The position numbers were made by a program, and so were the translations under genes. Shown here one piece after another: positions 18,679 through 29,094 of a stretch of 64,000 bases of DNA. Every line of letters begins with the position of its first letter. Within the stretch, counting starts at the first letter, position 1. Under the pieces are notes generated by a model. The model made no database searches. It was given only the letters and a program-made list of their open reading frames with translations, and was not told where the DNA came from. This DNA is from Actinomadura rudentiformis (GTDB taxonomy: Bacteria; Actinomycetota; Actinomycetes; Streptosporangiales; Streptosporangiaceae): contig NZ_WBMT01000002.1 in assembly GCF_008923185.1 (NCBI RefSeq), forward strand, positions 434,001 to 498,000, given 5' to 3'.

Positions 18679-19831
18679 GTGCAACCTCCCCCAGAGTGAC
18701 GAATCTGTCCTCTGCGAACTCCGTGATCGCTGCCTCGACCACCTGCTCCAAAGTGCCGCCCTCAGCGCGGATCGCGCGCTGGCGCTCGTATGGTGCCCCG
18801 TGTTCGAGGACCTCCCCGGCCACCTTGAGCTCCTCCGCGCAGCCGAGGCGATCCGCCACCGGCTCCAGCTCGCGGATCAGCTCGTAGAGATCGTCGCGGA
18901 GCGGGGCGGTGCTTCCAGTGTCATCGGTAATGACGATGGCGTCGAGGCCGTAGCGGGTGGCGCGCCACTTGTTGTCGCGGACCACCCAGGCGGCCGGCCG
19001 CGGCAGCGTGTAGCCGCGATCAAGCTGCTGGTCGAAGAGCGTGACGAGACTCTGGCACAACGCGGCGGCCATGCCCACCTCCCGCATGGTGGGAATGCCG
19101 TCGAACATCCTGATCTCGATGGTGCCGAAATCGGGATGCGGCCGGATGTCCCACCACACCTCCTTGATGCTCCGGATGGTCCCGGCGCGCAGCAAGGTGT
19201 CCATGTAATCCTCGAACGCCGCCCAATCGTCAAGCAAGTGGGGAGGACCGGCCGTCGGCAGCTGGCCGAAGACGACGGCGCGGCTCGACGCCAGCCCGGT
19301 GTCACTGCCGCTCCAGAACGGGCTGGAGGCGGTCAGCGCGAGGAAGTGCGGAAGGTACGCGGAAAGCGCGTTGACGATCGGAATCGCCTTGTCGACGTTT
19401 CGCACACCCACATGAACGTGCACCCCGAACGTTTGGATCCTGCGGGCCAGCCACTGCATCTGCTCGATCAACTCGGCATAGCGCTGGATCGGCGCCATCA
19501 CCGCGTCCCGCCAGTCGCTGATCGGATGGGTCCCGAGGCAGGCCAGCGCGATGCCGCGCGCGTCAGCGGCGGCGCGCAGCTCGGCGATCGTGCCGGCCAG
19601 ATCGGCCTTGGCCTCGCCGACGGTGTGACTGATATCGGTCACGATCTCGACGGTGGACTCCATCAGCTCATGTCGGATCTTGGGGTTGTCGCCGCCCTCA
19701 CTGAGCGACGGCAGCGCGGCCAGCACCTCGCGCGCGTCCTGCCGAAGGTGCATCGTCTCCGCATCGACGAGCTGGAGCTCCCACTCAACGCCCAGCGTCG
19801 CTCCGCGGGAAGGGTTGAAGTCAATGGCCAC
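18665..19831 (-). CDS. GCS2-type carboxylate-amine ligase (glutamate-cysteine ligase-like)
   Basis: A 388-residue ATP-dependent ligase of the GCS2/YbdK group, which joins a carboxylate to an amine via an acyl phosphate. The N-terminus TLGVEWELQLVD matches the ATP/metal-binding GVExE motif; IQTFGVHVHVGV and the WWDIRPHPDFGTIEIRMFDG segment are typical. GTG at 19831 was chosen because GGAGG lies 6 bases upstream and the family starts just before GVExE; the in-frame upstream extension contains unlikely sequence. Its end overlaps the M20 amidohydrolase start. True substrate is unknown. Confidence 0.88.
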   Translation of the reverse strand: MAIDFNPSRGATLGVEWELQLVDAETMHLRQDAREVLAALPSLSEGGDNPKIRHELMESTVEIVTDISHTVGEAKADLAGTIAELRAAADARGIALACLGTHPISDWRDAVMAPIQRYAELIEQMQWLARRIQTFGVHVHVGVRNVDKAIPIVNALSAYLPHFLALTASSPFWSGSDTGLASSRAVVFGQLPTAGPPHLLDDWAAFEDYMDTLLRAGTIRSIKEVWWDIRPHPDFGTIEIRMFDGIPTMREVGMAAALCQSLVTLFDQQLDRGYTLPRPAAWVVRDNKWRATRYGLDAIVITDDTGSTAPLRDDLYELIRELEPVADRLGCAEELKVAGEVLEHGAPYERQRAIRAEGGTLEQVVEAAITEFAEDRFVTLGEVAHVGT

Positions 19832-20036
19832 GGCCAACCTCCGTCCACAATCCTTGCAGGTCGATGCGTGGCACGTGGCGCAATTCAGCCAGCGGGTCCC
19901 TAAGCCTGGACAAACGCCGTCCCAGGACGTCCAGGGTCGGCGTTCACTCCATGATGGCGCCCGTGCCCGCCACCCTGCGGGAGTCCATGCCCTTTGCGGA
20001 TCATTTGACTCGTACGGGCGGCGGTCGATCACGGCC

Positions 20037-20173
20037 GGTCACCCTTTTCGGTCACCTTTGCCCGAGAGTGCGCCACCCGAACGAACTAGTTATACCTGAC
20101 CCAAATAAGCACTGGTCACGTAATGTGACAGTACCTGGTGGGGGACAATGGGCAATACATGACCTTCGGTCAC
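20037..20173. promoter_or_regulatory. Cluster of GGTCAC boxes between divergent genes
   Basis: The 19832-20238 gap (407 bp) has no gene. It holds GGTCAC at 20037-20042, 20050-20055, 20114-20119 and 20168-20173. The third pairs with a reversed GTGAC at 20125-20129 to form the palindrome GTCACGTAATGTGAC (20115-20129). The fourth pairs with TGACC at 20160-20164, separated by TTC. Such a cluster ahead of the carboxypeptidase gene suggests a regulator site; no regulator is assigned. Confidence 0.45.
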
Positions 20174-20238
20174 TCCTGCCAGACACGTCGTGCACGGCTA
20201 CCGATCCCCCGGACGTGTCGCCTAGTCTTCGGGGAATC

Positions 20239-21495
20239 ATGAGGAGACCACGCCGCGCCGCCACCACGTTCGCCGTGCCGCTCGCAGCGGCCTCACTCAT
20301 CGCCGCGTCCGTGTGCGCGGCAGCCCCGGCGACAGCGAGTCCAGCGACAGCGAGTTCGGCGACAGTGAGTCCGGCGACGGCGAGAGCCGCGGTTGCGGCC
20401 GCTGCCTCCGCCCGGACGGCGCCCGCCGAGCCGGTCGGAGGGCCCCAGCTGGGCAGCCGGGGAGTCGTGATCAACCCGGGCCCGGGCGTGCCTGCCGCTC
20501 CGAAGATCAAGGCGGCGTCGTGGATCATCGCCGACGGCGACACCGGCCAGGTCCTGGCCGCCAGGGACCCGCACGGCCAGTACCTGCCCGCCAGCACGCT
20601 CAAGACCCTCACCACGCTGGCGCTGATCCCCAAGCTGGACCCCAACCGGCTGGTCCGGCCGAGCCAGCAGGCCTGCGACGTCGAGGGCACCAAGGTCGGC
20701 ATGACGCCGAAGCTGCAGTACAAGGTGTCCGACCTGTTCCACGCGCTCATGATGATGTCGGCCAACGACGCGGCGGTCACGCTCGCCGAGGCGAACGGCG
20801 GGATGAAGAAGACGCTCGCCGACATGAACGCCGAGGCGCGGCGGATCAACGCCCGCGACACCCTCGCCGGCTCGCCGAACGGGCTCGACAAGGATCTCGG
20901 CCTGACGGTGAAGACCCAGCACACCTCGGCGTACGACCTGGCCCTGATCTTGCGGGAGGGCATGAAGAACCCGGCCTTCCGCCGCTACACCGAGAAGATC
21001 GACCACTGGTTCCCGGCGCCGCCCACCAAGGCGCAGCGCAAGAAGGGCAAGAAGATCGGGGGTTACCCGATCCACACGCACAACCGCATGCTGCCGGGCC
21101 AGGCGCACGACTACGCGGGCATGCTCGGCGGCAAGAACGGCTACACCGAGAACGCCCGGCAGACCTTCGTGGCCGCCGCACGCCGGGGCGGGCACACGAT
21201 CATCATCTCGCTCATGCGCGCGGACATGCCCCCGTCCAAGTACGCCAAGCAGCTGCTCGATTGGGGTTTCCGGGCACGCGGCAAGGCCAAGCCGGTGGGC
21301 ACGCTGGTGCCGCCCGGCGACGCCGCCCAGCCGAAGAAGAACAACGACGGGGGCGGTGTCCTCCCAGGCGTGAACGGGCTCCCCGGCGAAGACTCCGGCA
21401 GCGGCTGGGGCTTGATCGCCGCCGGTGCCGGCGGCGCGGTCCTGGCCGCGGGCGTCCTCGCCTACGTGTTCCTTCGGCGCCGTCACGACACCTGA
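20239..21495 (+). CDS. D-alanyl-D-alanine carboxypeptidase (peptidase S11)
   Basis: A 418-residue penicillin-binding protein that trims the terminal D-Ala of peptidoglycan stem peptides. The ATG at 20239 follows CGGGGAATC and gives a signal peptide (residues 1-34), then an Ala/Thr/Ser/Pro linker from a 15-bp DNA repeat. Catalytic motifs: STLK (Ser119, Lys122), SAN (174-176), and KNG (299-301) where KTG is usual. A C-terminal helix, GLIAAGAGGAVLAAGVLAYVF, followed by RRRHDT anchors it in the membrane. The Asn in place of Thr should be checked against close homologs. Confidence 0.92.
   Translation: MRRPRRAATTFAVPLAAASLIAASVCAAAPATASPATASSATVSPATARAAVAAAASARTAPAEPVGGPQLGSRGVVINPGPGVPAAPKIKAASWIIADGDTGQVLAARDPHGQYLPASTLKTLTTLALIPKLDPNRLVRPSQQACDVEGTKVGMTPKLQYKVSDLFHALMMMSANDAAVTLAEANGGMKKTLADMNAEARRINARDTLAGSPNGLDKDLGLTVKTQHTSAYDLALILREGMKNPAFRRYTEKIDHWFPAPPTKAQRKKGKKIGGYPIHTHNRMLPGQAHDYAGMLGGKNGYTENARQTFVAAARRGGHTIIISLMRADMPPSKYAKQLLDWGFRARGKAKPVGTLVPPGDAAQPKKNNDGGGVLPGVNGLPGEDSGSGWGLIAAGAGGAVLAAGVLAYVFLRRRHDT
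20328..20387 (+). repeat. 15-bp tandem repeat encoding the PATAS linker
   Basis: Four copies of GGCGACAGCGAGTCC-like units encode a pentapeptide pattern ATASP just after the signal peptide of the carboxypeptidase. Confidence 0.8.
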
Positions 21496-21661
21496 GCTGA
21501 GCACCGGCCTCCGGCGCGTCTCACGACGATCCGGCCAGGTGGGCCGCCGGTAAGACTTCCCTCACTGGCCGCGGCCGGATCCCGGGACTACCCTCCTCGG
21601 TGACGCCGGTCGGCAGTGCCGTGGGCTGGACGGCGGGCCGGCGCGTTCAGGAGGAAGCGTC

Positions 21662-22084
21662 GTGTCCCATCGCCGTTCCTATGCGCCACCGGCCTCCGAG
21701 CATCCCAATGTCACCCTGCTGCGCGACGGCTACACCGCGTTCGCCAAGGGCGACATCGACTTCATCCGCGGCCTGCTGGCAGACCAGGTCGTGCACCGCG
21801 TGCCGGGCCGCGGGCCGCTCTGCGGCGAATACCGCACCCCCGAAGAGATCCTCGGCTTCTACGTCCGGCTGTTCGAGCTGTCCGGCGGCACCTTCCGGAC
21901 CGAGCCGTACGCGGTCATGGCCGACGACGCGAACGGCGTGGCCCTCGTCCAGACGTACGCCGAACGGCCGGGCAAGGTGCTCGACAGCCGGGCGGTGGAC
22001 GTCTTCCGCCTCGACCACGGCCGGATCACCGAGATAAGGACGCTGGCCGAGGACCAGTACACCGACGACGACTTCTGGTCTTAG
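21662..22084 (+). CDS. SnoaL-like / NTF2-fold protein
   Basis: A 140-residue protein with the SnoaL-like pattern: an N-terminal helix LLRDGYTAFAKGDIDFIRGLLADQVVHRVPGRGPLCGEYRT, then a beta-rich half ending VDVFRLDHGRITEIRTLAEDQYTDDDFW. Such folds are ketosteroid-isomerase-like; no substrate can be named. GTG at 21662 is preceded by AGGAGGAAG. Its stop codon shares bases with the stop of convergent yihY-like gene (TTAG at 22081-22084). Confidence 0.82.
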   Translation: MSHRRSYAPPASEHPNVTLLRDGYTAFAKGDIDFIRGLLADQVVHRVPGRGPLCGEYRTPEEILGFYVRLFELSGGTFRTEPYAVMADDANGVALVQTYAERPGKVLDSRAVDVFRLDHGRITEIRTLAEDQYTDDDFWS

Positions 22085-23112
22085 GAGCCCTTGCCAGTGG
22101 AAGCGCCAGTGGAAGCGCCGGTGGGAGCGCCGGTTGCAGCGCCGCTGGCCACCGGCTTGACGTGCTCGACGTTCACCTTCGCGTCCTCTTCGGCCCGCTC
22201 GTCGGCGCTCAGGACGATCTTGCGGGTGGCGGTCCAGGCCGCGACGAAGAGCAGGAAACGCGACACGATGTTGATCCACACCATCAGCCCGACGAGGACC
22301 GCGAACGAGGCGTACACGGGGTTGGCCGTGGTGTAGGAGAGCAGCAGCGTGGCCACCTGCTTGAGGATCTCCAGCCCCACGGCCCCGAACAGCGCGCCCT
22401 TGATGATGCGCCGCCATGGCGCACGGGTGCCCGACAGCCGCGAGAAGAGCACCAGGAAGATCAGGGTGTTGAAGAGGATCGCGACCGTCAGCGACAGCAG
22501 GCGCAGCACGGTGCCCGCCCCGGTGACGTCGTCCAGGCCCAGCCAGCCCAGCACCGTGTGGGTGGCCTGGGTCGTGACCGTGGACACCGCCACGGAGCAG
22601 ATCAGGGTAGCCCCCAAGAAGATCAGGACGGCGGCGTCGTAGGCCTTCTTGAGGAGGAGGTTGGTCTCGCCGTTCGGATCGTTCCCCCAGATGTCGCGCA
22701 ACGACTCGCGCAGGACGGTCACCCAGCCGAGACCGGTGAACAGCAGGCCGACCAGGCTGATCGCCCCGACCGCCGCCTTGGAGCTGACGATCTCCTCCAC
22801 CCCGAGCTGGTCGGACAGGCCGGGCAGCAGCGAGTTGATCGCCTCGACGAAGTAGTCGCGGGCCTTCTCGCTGAACATGACCAGATAACCGAGCAGCGCG
22901 TACGCCAGCGCGAGCAGCGGGAAGAACGACAGGAAGGCATAGCAGGTGAGGGCGGCGGCCAGCCGGTCTCCGCGCCGCTCCTGGTAACGCTCGTAACCGC
23001 GGGCCAGGTGGTCGAAGACGGGCCAGCGCCCTCGCAGACCGCGCAAGCGGTCCTTGCCCGTCTCCTGCAGCGCGTCGAAGCGACGCTGCACCTCGGCGAT
23101 CGCCTGCCGCAT
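22081..23112 (-). CDS. YihY/BrkB family inner membrane protein
   Basis: A 343-residue integral membrane protein with six hydrophobic segments and the YihY pattern (RGYERYQERRGDRLAAALTCYAFLSFFPLLALAYALLGY; later FNTLIFLVLFSRLSGTRAPWRRIIKGALFGAV). The family role is not established. The last 20 residues are a Gly/Ala/Thr/Ser tail of tetrapeptides (GAPT, GAST, GAST) encoded by a 12-bp DNA repeat. It lies just downstream of the 2'-5' RNA ligase-like gene on the same strand. Confidence 0.9.
   Translation of the reverse strand: MRQAIAEVQRRFDALQETGKDRLRGLRGRWPVFDHLARGYERYQERRGDRLAAALTCYAFLSFFPLLALAYALLGYLVMFSEKARDYFVEAINSLLPGLSDQLGVEEIVSSKAAVGAISLVGLLFTGLGWVTVLRESLRDIWGNDPNGETNLLLKKAYDAAVLIFLGATLICSVAVSTVTTQATHTVLGWLGLDDVTGAGTVLRLLSLTVAILFNTLIFLVLFSRLSGTRAPWRRIIKGALFGAVGLEILKQVATLLLSYTTANPVYASFAVLVGLMVWINIVSRFLLFVAAWTATRKIVLSADERAEEDAKVNVEHVKPVASGAATGAPTGASTGASTGKGS
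22094..22141. repeat. 12-bp tandem repeat in the 3' end of the YihY gene
   Basis: Four units, CCAGTGGAAGCG twice (22094-22105 and 22106-22117), then CCGGTGGGAGCG and CCGGTTGCAGCG, encode the Gly-Ala-Ser-Thr tail. Confidence 0.8.
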
Positions 23113-23150
23113 GTACGGCCCGTACCCGGTGAAACCCGTTCGAAGCGCAA

Positions 23151-23750
23151 TCAGATGATCACTTTGCGCACGGCTCCGCGGTCGGCGCCGCCGAACGCGA
23201 AGTGGCGCCGCGGCCGCCAGACCCCGTCGTCGCCGTGCTCGTACAGGGAGAAGCCCCGCACCTCGAAGACGGCCTCGTACCCCGCCAGCTCCTTGAAGGC
23301 CCGGTCCATGGCCTCCTCCGGCAGGTGGTGGGCCACCGTCACATGCGGGTGGTACGGGAAGTCGAGCTCACGGGCCAGCGGGCCGGCCAGCACCTGCCGC
23401 TGGATCCGTTCGCAACCCGCGATCCCGTCGGCGACCGCCACGAAGACCACCGGCGACACCGGCCGGAAGGTCCCGGTGCCGCGCAGCAGGATCCGGAACG
23501 GGTGCTCCGCGGCGGCGATCATCTGGAGATGGTCCTCGATGGCGCCAAGGTCGCCCCCGCCGACCTCGGTCGGCGGCAGGAGGGTGATGTGCGTGGGAAT
23601 CGCCGACGCCAGCTCGTCGCCGAACGACTCCCGCCTGCGCTGCAGCTCGGAACCATAGGGCTCGGGGATCGGGATGGCCACCCCGATCGCCCTCTCCCCC
23701 GTGCCCGGACCACGCGGTGTGGCGGCGTCCGGGGAACGCCTAGTGGCCAC
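23151..23750 (-). CDS. 2'-5' RNA ligase family (2H phosphoesterase) protein
   Basis: A 199-residue 2H phosphoesterase. The two signature motifs are HITL (54-57) and HVTV (136-139), spaced as in LigT-like proteins that act on 2'-5' or cyclic phosphodiester bonds in RNA or nucleotides. The GTG start overlaps the end of trpS by 11 bases, so it is probably translated from the trpS message. The physiological substrate is unknown. Confidence 0.88.
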   Translation of the reverse strand: MATRRSPDAATPRGPGTGERAIGVAIPIPEPYGSELQRRRESFGDELASAIPTHITLLPPTEVGGGDLGAIEDHLQMIAAAEHPFRILLRGTGTFRPVSPVVFVAVADGIAGCERIQRQVLAGPLARELDFPYHPHVTVAHHLPEEAMDRAFKELAGYEAVFEVRGFSLYEHGDDGVWRPRRHFAFGGADRGAVRKVII

Positions 23751-24804
23751 GTCCCACGAATCCCACCCGCTCGCGCACGACGTCCATGGTGCCTGCCGCG
23801 ACCGCGCTGGCCCGCTCGGCGCCGCGCGCCAGGATGCGCTCCAGCTCCGCCTCGTCGTCCAGCAGCTTCTGGGTGCGCTCGCGGATCGGCCCGAACGTGT
23901 CGAGCACGGCCTCGGCCAGGTCCTTCTTGAACTGGCCGTAGCCGGAACCCTCGTACCGCCGCTCCAGGTCCTCGATCGAGCTGCCGTCCAGCGCGGCGAA
24001 GATGCGCAGCAGGTTGGAGACGCCGGCCTTGTTCTCCTCGTCGAAGGTGACCTCCGAGCCGGTGTCGGTGACCGCGCGCATGATCTTCTTGCGCATCGGG
24101 CCCGGCTCCTCCAGCACGTCGATGATGCCCTGCGGCGACGACGCCGACTTGCTCATCTTGGCGGTCGGCTCCTGGAGGTCGGTGATCTTGGCGGCGCCCT
24201 GCGGGATGTAGGCCTCAGGTGCGACGAACGTGTCGCCGAACCGGTGGTTGAAGCGCTGCGCGAGCGTCCTCGTCAGCTCCAGGTGCTGGCGCTGGTCCTC
24301 GCCGACCGGAACGTGGAAGACCCGCTCGCCCGGGCCGGGCGTGGGCGTGTAGAGCAGGATGTCGGCGGCCTGCAGGATCGGGTAGGTGAACAGCCCCACG
24401 GTGGTCGCGTCGGCGCCCTGCTTGGAGGACTTGTCCTTGAACTGCGTCATCCGGCCGGCCTCGCCGAAGCCGGTGAGGCAGCCGAGCACCCAGGCGAGCT
24501 CGGCGTGCTCGGGCACGTGGCTCTGCAGGAAGAGGGTGGAACGCTCCGGGTCGACCCCCATGGCGAGCAGCTGGGCCGCGGACACCTTCGAGCGGCGCCG
24601 CAGCGCCTCCGCCTCGTACTTCACCGTGATGGCGTGCAGGTCGACGACGCAGTAGAAGGCCTCGTGCGAGTCCTGAAGCGCGACCCACTGCCGCAGCGCA
24701 CCCAGGTAGTTACCAAGGTGGAACGAGTCGGCGGTGGGCTGGATCCCGGACAGCACGCGAGGTGCGGTCGTGCCGGCGGTGGGCTGCTGGGGCGCTTCGG
24801 ACAT
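23740..24804 (-). CDS. trpS: Tryptophanyl-tRNA synthetase
   Basis: A 354-residue class I synthetase charging tRNA-Trp. The HIGH-equivalent is FHLGNYLG near residue 30 and KMSKS lies near residue 210, before [27 protein letters not shown] segment is also typical. The ATG at 24804 is preferred to a GTG two codons upstream because it fits family starts; no clear ribosome binding site is visible for either. It overlaps the downstream 2'-5' RNA ligase-like gene. Confidence 0.94.
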   Translation of the reverse strand: MSEAPQQPTAGTTAPRVLSGIQPTADSFHLGNYLGALRQWVALQDSHEAFYCVVDLHAITVKYEAEALRRRSKVSAAQLLAMGVDPERSTLFLQSHVPEHAELAWVLGCLTGFGEAGRMTQFKDKSSKQGADATTVGLFTYPILQAADILLYTPTPGPGERVFHVPVGEDQRQHLELTRTLAQRFNHRFGDTFVAPEAYIPQGAAKITDLQEPTAKMSKSASSPQGIIDVLEEPGPMRKKIMRAVTDTGSEVTFDEENKAGVSNLLRIFAALDGSSIEDLERRYEGSGYGQFKKDLAEAVLDTFGPIRERTQKLLDDEAELERILARGAERASAVAAGTMDVVRERVGFVGRGH

Positions 24805-24822
24805 GTGCACGGACCGATTCTC

Positions 24823-25836
24823 TCAGGCCTCGCTCGAGGCGGCGTCTTGGGTGTCGGCGTCGCGGGTAGCGGCGCCCACGGCAGCGGTTTCCACGGAACC
24901 CGTTTCTCCCCCATCCGGTGGGACGCCCCCGCGGGCAGGGGGGTTCGGACTGACACGCACCCGCTCGATGCGCCGCCCGTCCATCCGGGCGACCGCGAGC
25001 CGGCTCCCGCCGGCCTCGACCCAGTCACCCTCGGCGGGCACCTGCCCGAGGACGGCCATGATGTGCCCGGCGACGGTCTCGTAGGGCCCCACGGGCAGCC
25101 GGATGCCGGTCTCGGCGGCGAAGTCGTCCAGGTTGAGCAGGCCGTCGACCTCGACCACCCCGTCGCGCAGGCGGCGAGCCTGTACGTCCTTCACATCATA
25201 TTCGTCGCGGATGTCACCGATCAGCTCTTCGACAAGGTCTTCGAGAGTGACGATCCCCGCCGTTCCGCCGTACTCGTCCATGACGATCGCCAGGTGGTGT
25301 CCCTCGCGCCGCATCTCCGAGAGCACCGGCAACACCAGCTGCGAGGCCGGCAGGTACAGGACCGGCCGGACCAGCTCGCCCACCGGGACCGACCGGTCCG
25401 CCACCTCCGGCACGAGCAGGTCGCGGATGTGCACGAAGCCGATCACCTCGTCATGGGAGTCCCGGCACACCGGGAACCGCGAGTGCGGGGTCGCCGCGGC
25501 GATCCGGGCGGCCGTGGACAGCGGCAGCGTCGCGTCCAGGAACACCACCTCGGTACGCGGGACCAGGACCTCGCGCAGGGGCCGTTCCCCGGCCGCGAAG
25601 ACCTCCTCGATCAGCGCCCGTTCCTCGGTGGTGAGCTGCGTGTTCCCCGCGACCATGGCTCGCATGCGATCCGCGGTGATCTCCTCGCGGAGCGCCTGCG
25701 GGTCGCCTCCGCCCAGCCGTACGGCAAGATCGGTGGACTTGGACAACAACCAGACCAGCGGCCGAGCGACCCGCCGCGGCGGTTGCGGTGGGCCTGCCTG
25801 CGGCGATACGGGTTGCCGCGGCTCCATCGGGTCCAT
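24823..25836 (-). CDS. CBS-pair/CorC_HlyC protein lacking its DUF21 membrane domain
   Basis: A 337-residue protein with the cytoplasmic half of hemolysin-family (CNNM/CorC) proteins: two CBS motifs ([10 protein letters not shown]...[22 protein letters not shown] and the [24 protein letters not shown] segment) and a C-terminal CorC_HlyC domain ([18 protein letters not shown]...[10 protein letters not shown]). It opens with a Pro-rich stretch and then [18 protein letters not shown], which resembles the tail of the membrane domain; the four-helix DUF21 domain itself is absent. The ATG has GGGAAGG about 8 bases upstream and no DUF21-like sequence lies before it, so this looks like a real shortened gene, not a wrong start. 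Confidence 0.85.
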   Translation of the reverse strand: MDPMEPRQPVSPQAGPPQPPRRVARPLVWLLSKSTDLAVRLGGGDPQALREEITADRMRAMVAGNTQLTTEERALIEEVFAAGERPLREVLVPRTEVVFLDATLPLSTAARIAAATPHSRFPVCRDSHDEVIGFVHIRDLLVPEVADRSVPVGELVRPVLYLPASQLVLPVLSEMRREGHHLAIVMDEYGGTAGIVTLEDLVEELIGDIRDEYDVKDVQARRLRDGVVEVDGLLNLDDFAAETGIRLPVGPYETVAGHIMAVLGQVPAEGDWVEAGGSRLAVARMDGRRIERVRVSPNPPARGGVPPDGGETGSVETAAVGAATRDADTQDAASSEA

Positions 25837-25915
25837 TCGTTCAGCCTTCCCAGGTTCTCCTTACAGATAGCCTGGACCGGCATCGCCGACTCGCCCAGAC
25901 CCCAGAAGATCCCAA

Positions 25916-25959
25916 AGCGAAGACCCCGGAAGCGAAGACCGGGAAGCGAAGACCCCGGA
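25916..25959 (+). repeat. Three 14-15-bp repeats before galE
   Basis: AGCGAAGACCCCGGA (25916-25930), AGCGAAGACCGGGA (25931-25944) and AGCGAAGACCCCGGA (25945-25959) lead directly into the galE ribosome binding site AGGAGG. The phase is on one DNA face only roughly; function unknown. Confidence 0.75.
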
Positions 25960-25976
25960 AGCAGGAGGACTCACCA

Positions 25977-26944
25977 GTGAAGCTGCTCGTCACCGGAGGC
26001 GCCGGCTATATCGGCAGCGTCGTCACCGCTCTGCTGCTGGAGGCCGGGCACGAGGTGGTGGTGCTCGACGACCTGTCCACGGGGCATGAGGACGCGACGC
26101 CGGAGGGCGCCCTGCTCGTCCGGGGCACGCTGCGCGACCGGGCGTTCGAGGTGCTCGACGGCGCCGGCTTCGACGCGGTGCTGCACTTCGCGGCCAAGTC
26201 GCTGGTCGGCGAGTCGGTGGAGAAGCCGGGGCTGTACTGGGACAAGAACCTCGGCGAGTCGCTGGCGCTGCTGGACGCCATGCGCCGGGCCGGCGTGTCC
26301 AAGATCGTCTTTTCCTCGACGGCGGCGACCTACGGCGAGCCGGAGTCCACACCGATCCTGGAGACCGACCCGACGCGGCCGACCAACCCCTACGGCGCCT
26401 CCAAGCTCGCGATCGACACGGCGCTGGCCGAGTACGCCCGGCTGTTCGGCCTGGGCGGCGTCTCGCTCCGCTACTTCAACGTGGCCGGGGCGTACGGAGC
26501 GTATGGCGAGCGTCACACTGTCGAGACCCATCTGATCCCCAACGTGCTCAAGGTCGCGTTGGGCGAGCGCGAGTCGGTCAGCATGTTCGGCGAGGACTAC
26601 CCGACGCCCGACGGCACCTGCATCCGTGACTACGTGCACGTGGTCGACCTGGGCGTGGCGCACCTGCTGGCGCTGGACGCGTGCGCCCCCGGTGAGGCGG
26701 GCGCCCCGGGCGAGCACAAGATCTTCAACCTGGGCAGCGGCAGCGGCTACTCGGTCCGCGAGGTCATCGAGGTCTGCCGCGAGGTGACCGGGCATCCGAT
26801 CCCGGCAGTGGTCAGCCCGCGCCGCGCCGGCGACCCGGCGGTGCTGGTGGCCTCGTCCGACAAGATCCAGTCGACGCTGGGCTGGAAGCCCGAGCGGGAT
26901 CTGCGGACCATGGTCACCGACGCCTGGACCTTCCTCCAGTCACG

Positions 26945-26948
<4 letters not shown>
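25977..26948 (+). CDS. galE: UDP-glucose 4-epimerase
   Basis: A 323-residue short-chain dehydrogenase/reductase of the Leloir pathway interconverting UDP-galactose and UDP-glucose. NAD binding: TGGAGYIGS at the N-terminus; catalytic S/T and YGASK (Tyr, Lys) follow [22 protein letters not shown] is the classical GalE signature. GTG at 25977 has AGGAGG nine bases upstream and puts the NAD motif at the start. It overlaps galK as ATGA. Confidence 0.94.
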
Positions 26949-28065
<1,117 letters not shown>

Positions 28066-28081
<16 letters not shown>

Positions 28082-28950
28082 GGCGGGCTGGTGAAGCGGG
28101 CCACCTGGACCCTGGCGGTGGCGGTGTTGTTGACCGGGCGTCGGTCACCGAGGGTGTGTGACGTGGTGACCGCGTACTCCTGAGCGACGACCCGCCCAGA
28201 CGGGGAGAACCGCGCCCGGAAGTACAGGGTCCGGCGAGCCCCCACCGGCAAGGTGCCCAGCGCGCACCTCAGGAAATGGCCGCCGGCTCGCTCGCCCGTT
28301 GCCCGGCAGGAGGTGCCCCGGCGCTTCCACGGCGCTGTGAGGCGGGCTCCGTGCGCGCCCAGATGCAGCTTGACGCGCCGTGCCGGGCGCGGACCGCGGT
28401 TGACGACGGTGACCGCGAGCGCCAGCCTGCCGTTCGGAGCCACCCGGCGCGGCGCGGACAGCCGCACCGCCACGTCGGTGCTCGGCGCGACCTTCGTGAT
28501 CGTGCGGGCCATGTTGTTGCGGAGAACGGGATCCGCCGCGCTGCTCGCGTACGTCCTTGCCTGGACGCGGTACGAGCCACGGGCGGCCGGCTTCACTATC
28601 CCCAGGATGTGGACAGTGCGCGACGTTCCCGCGGCAAGGGCGGCGCGCGGGCACGTGAGCGTTCTGCCACGTTCGCGGCAGGCGAGGTCGGAGATCTCGA
28701 CGACGGAGATCCCGCGCGGCAGCCGCACCACGGTCGCGGCGTCGGTGACGGCCGCCGGACCTGCGTTGCGGAGCCGTACGGCATAGCCGACGACCGAGCC
28801 GGTCTTCACCCGGTGGGCCGGACCGGTGACCTCCATCCGCAGGTCGGCCGTGGCCAGGGGCAGCGGGGCGGCGTCCGCCAAGCCGGTGGCGAGCATGACA
28901 GTAGCCACCATGGCGCCCATGACGGACAAAGCGATCGGAACCCGACGCAT
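28066..28950 (-). CDS. Secreted DUF11-repeat protein
   Basis: A 294-residue exported protein. The ATG at 28950 gives a signal peptide (MRRVPIALSVMGAMVATVMLA, cleavage near ADA); the upstream in-frame ATG would add 20 residues of unlikely sequence. Two Ig-like DUF11 domains follow: the first around VKTGSVVGYAVRLRNAGPAAVTDA, the second around VAPNGRLALAVTVVNRGPRPARRV. Two Cys pairs may form disulfides. No membrane anchor or sorting signal is visible, so it is probably secreted. Function unknown. Confidence 0.83.
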
Positions 28951-29094
28951 GAAAGATCCACCCCGACGTGCGAAGGTGACGGCCGCCCACCGCGGGCCGG
29001 AAGCCGTCACCTCAATCCCCGTGTACGGAACGGAGTCTATTGAACGCGGAAGGTCATCGACTGGCGGACACGCAGAGTCAACAAAAGGCGGGAG

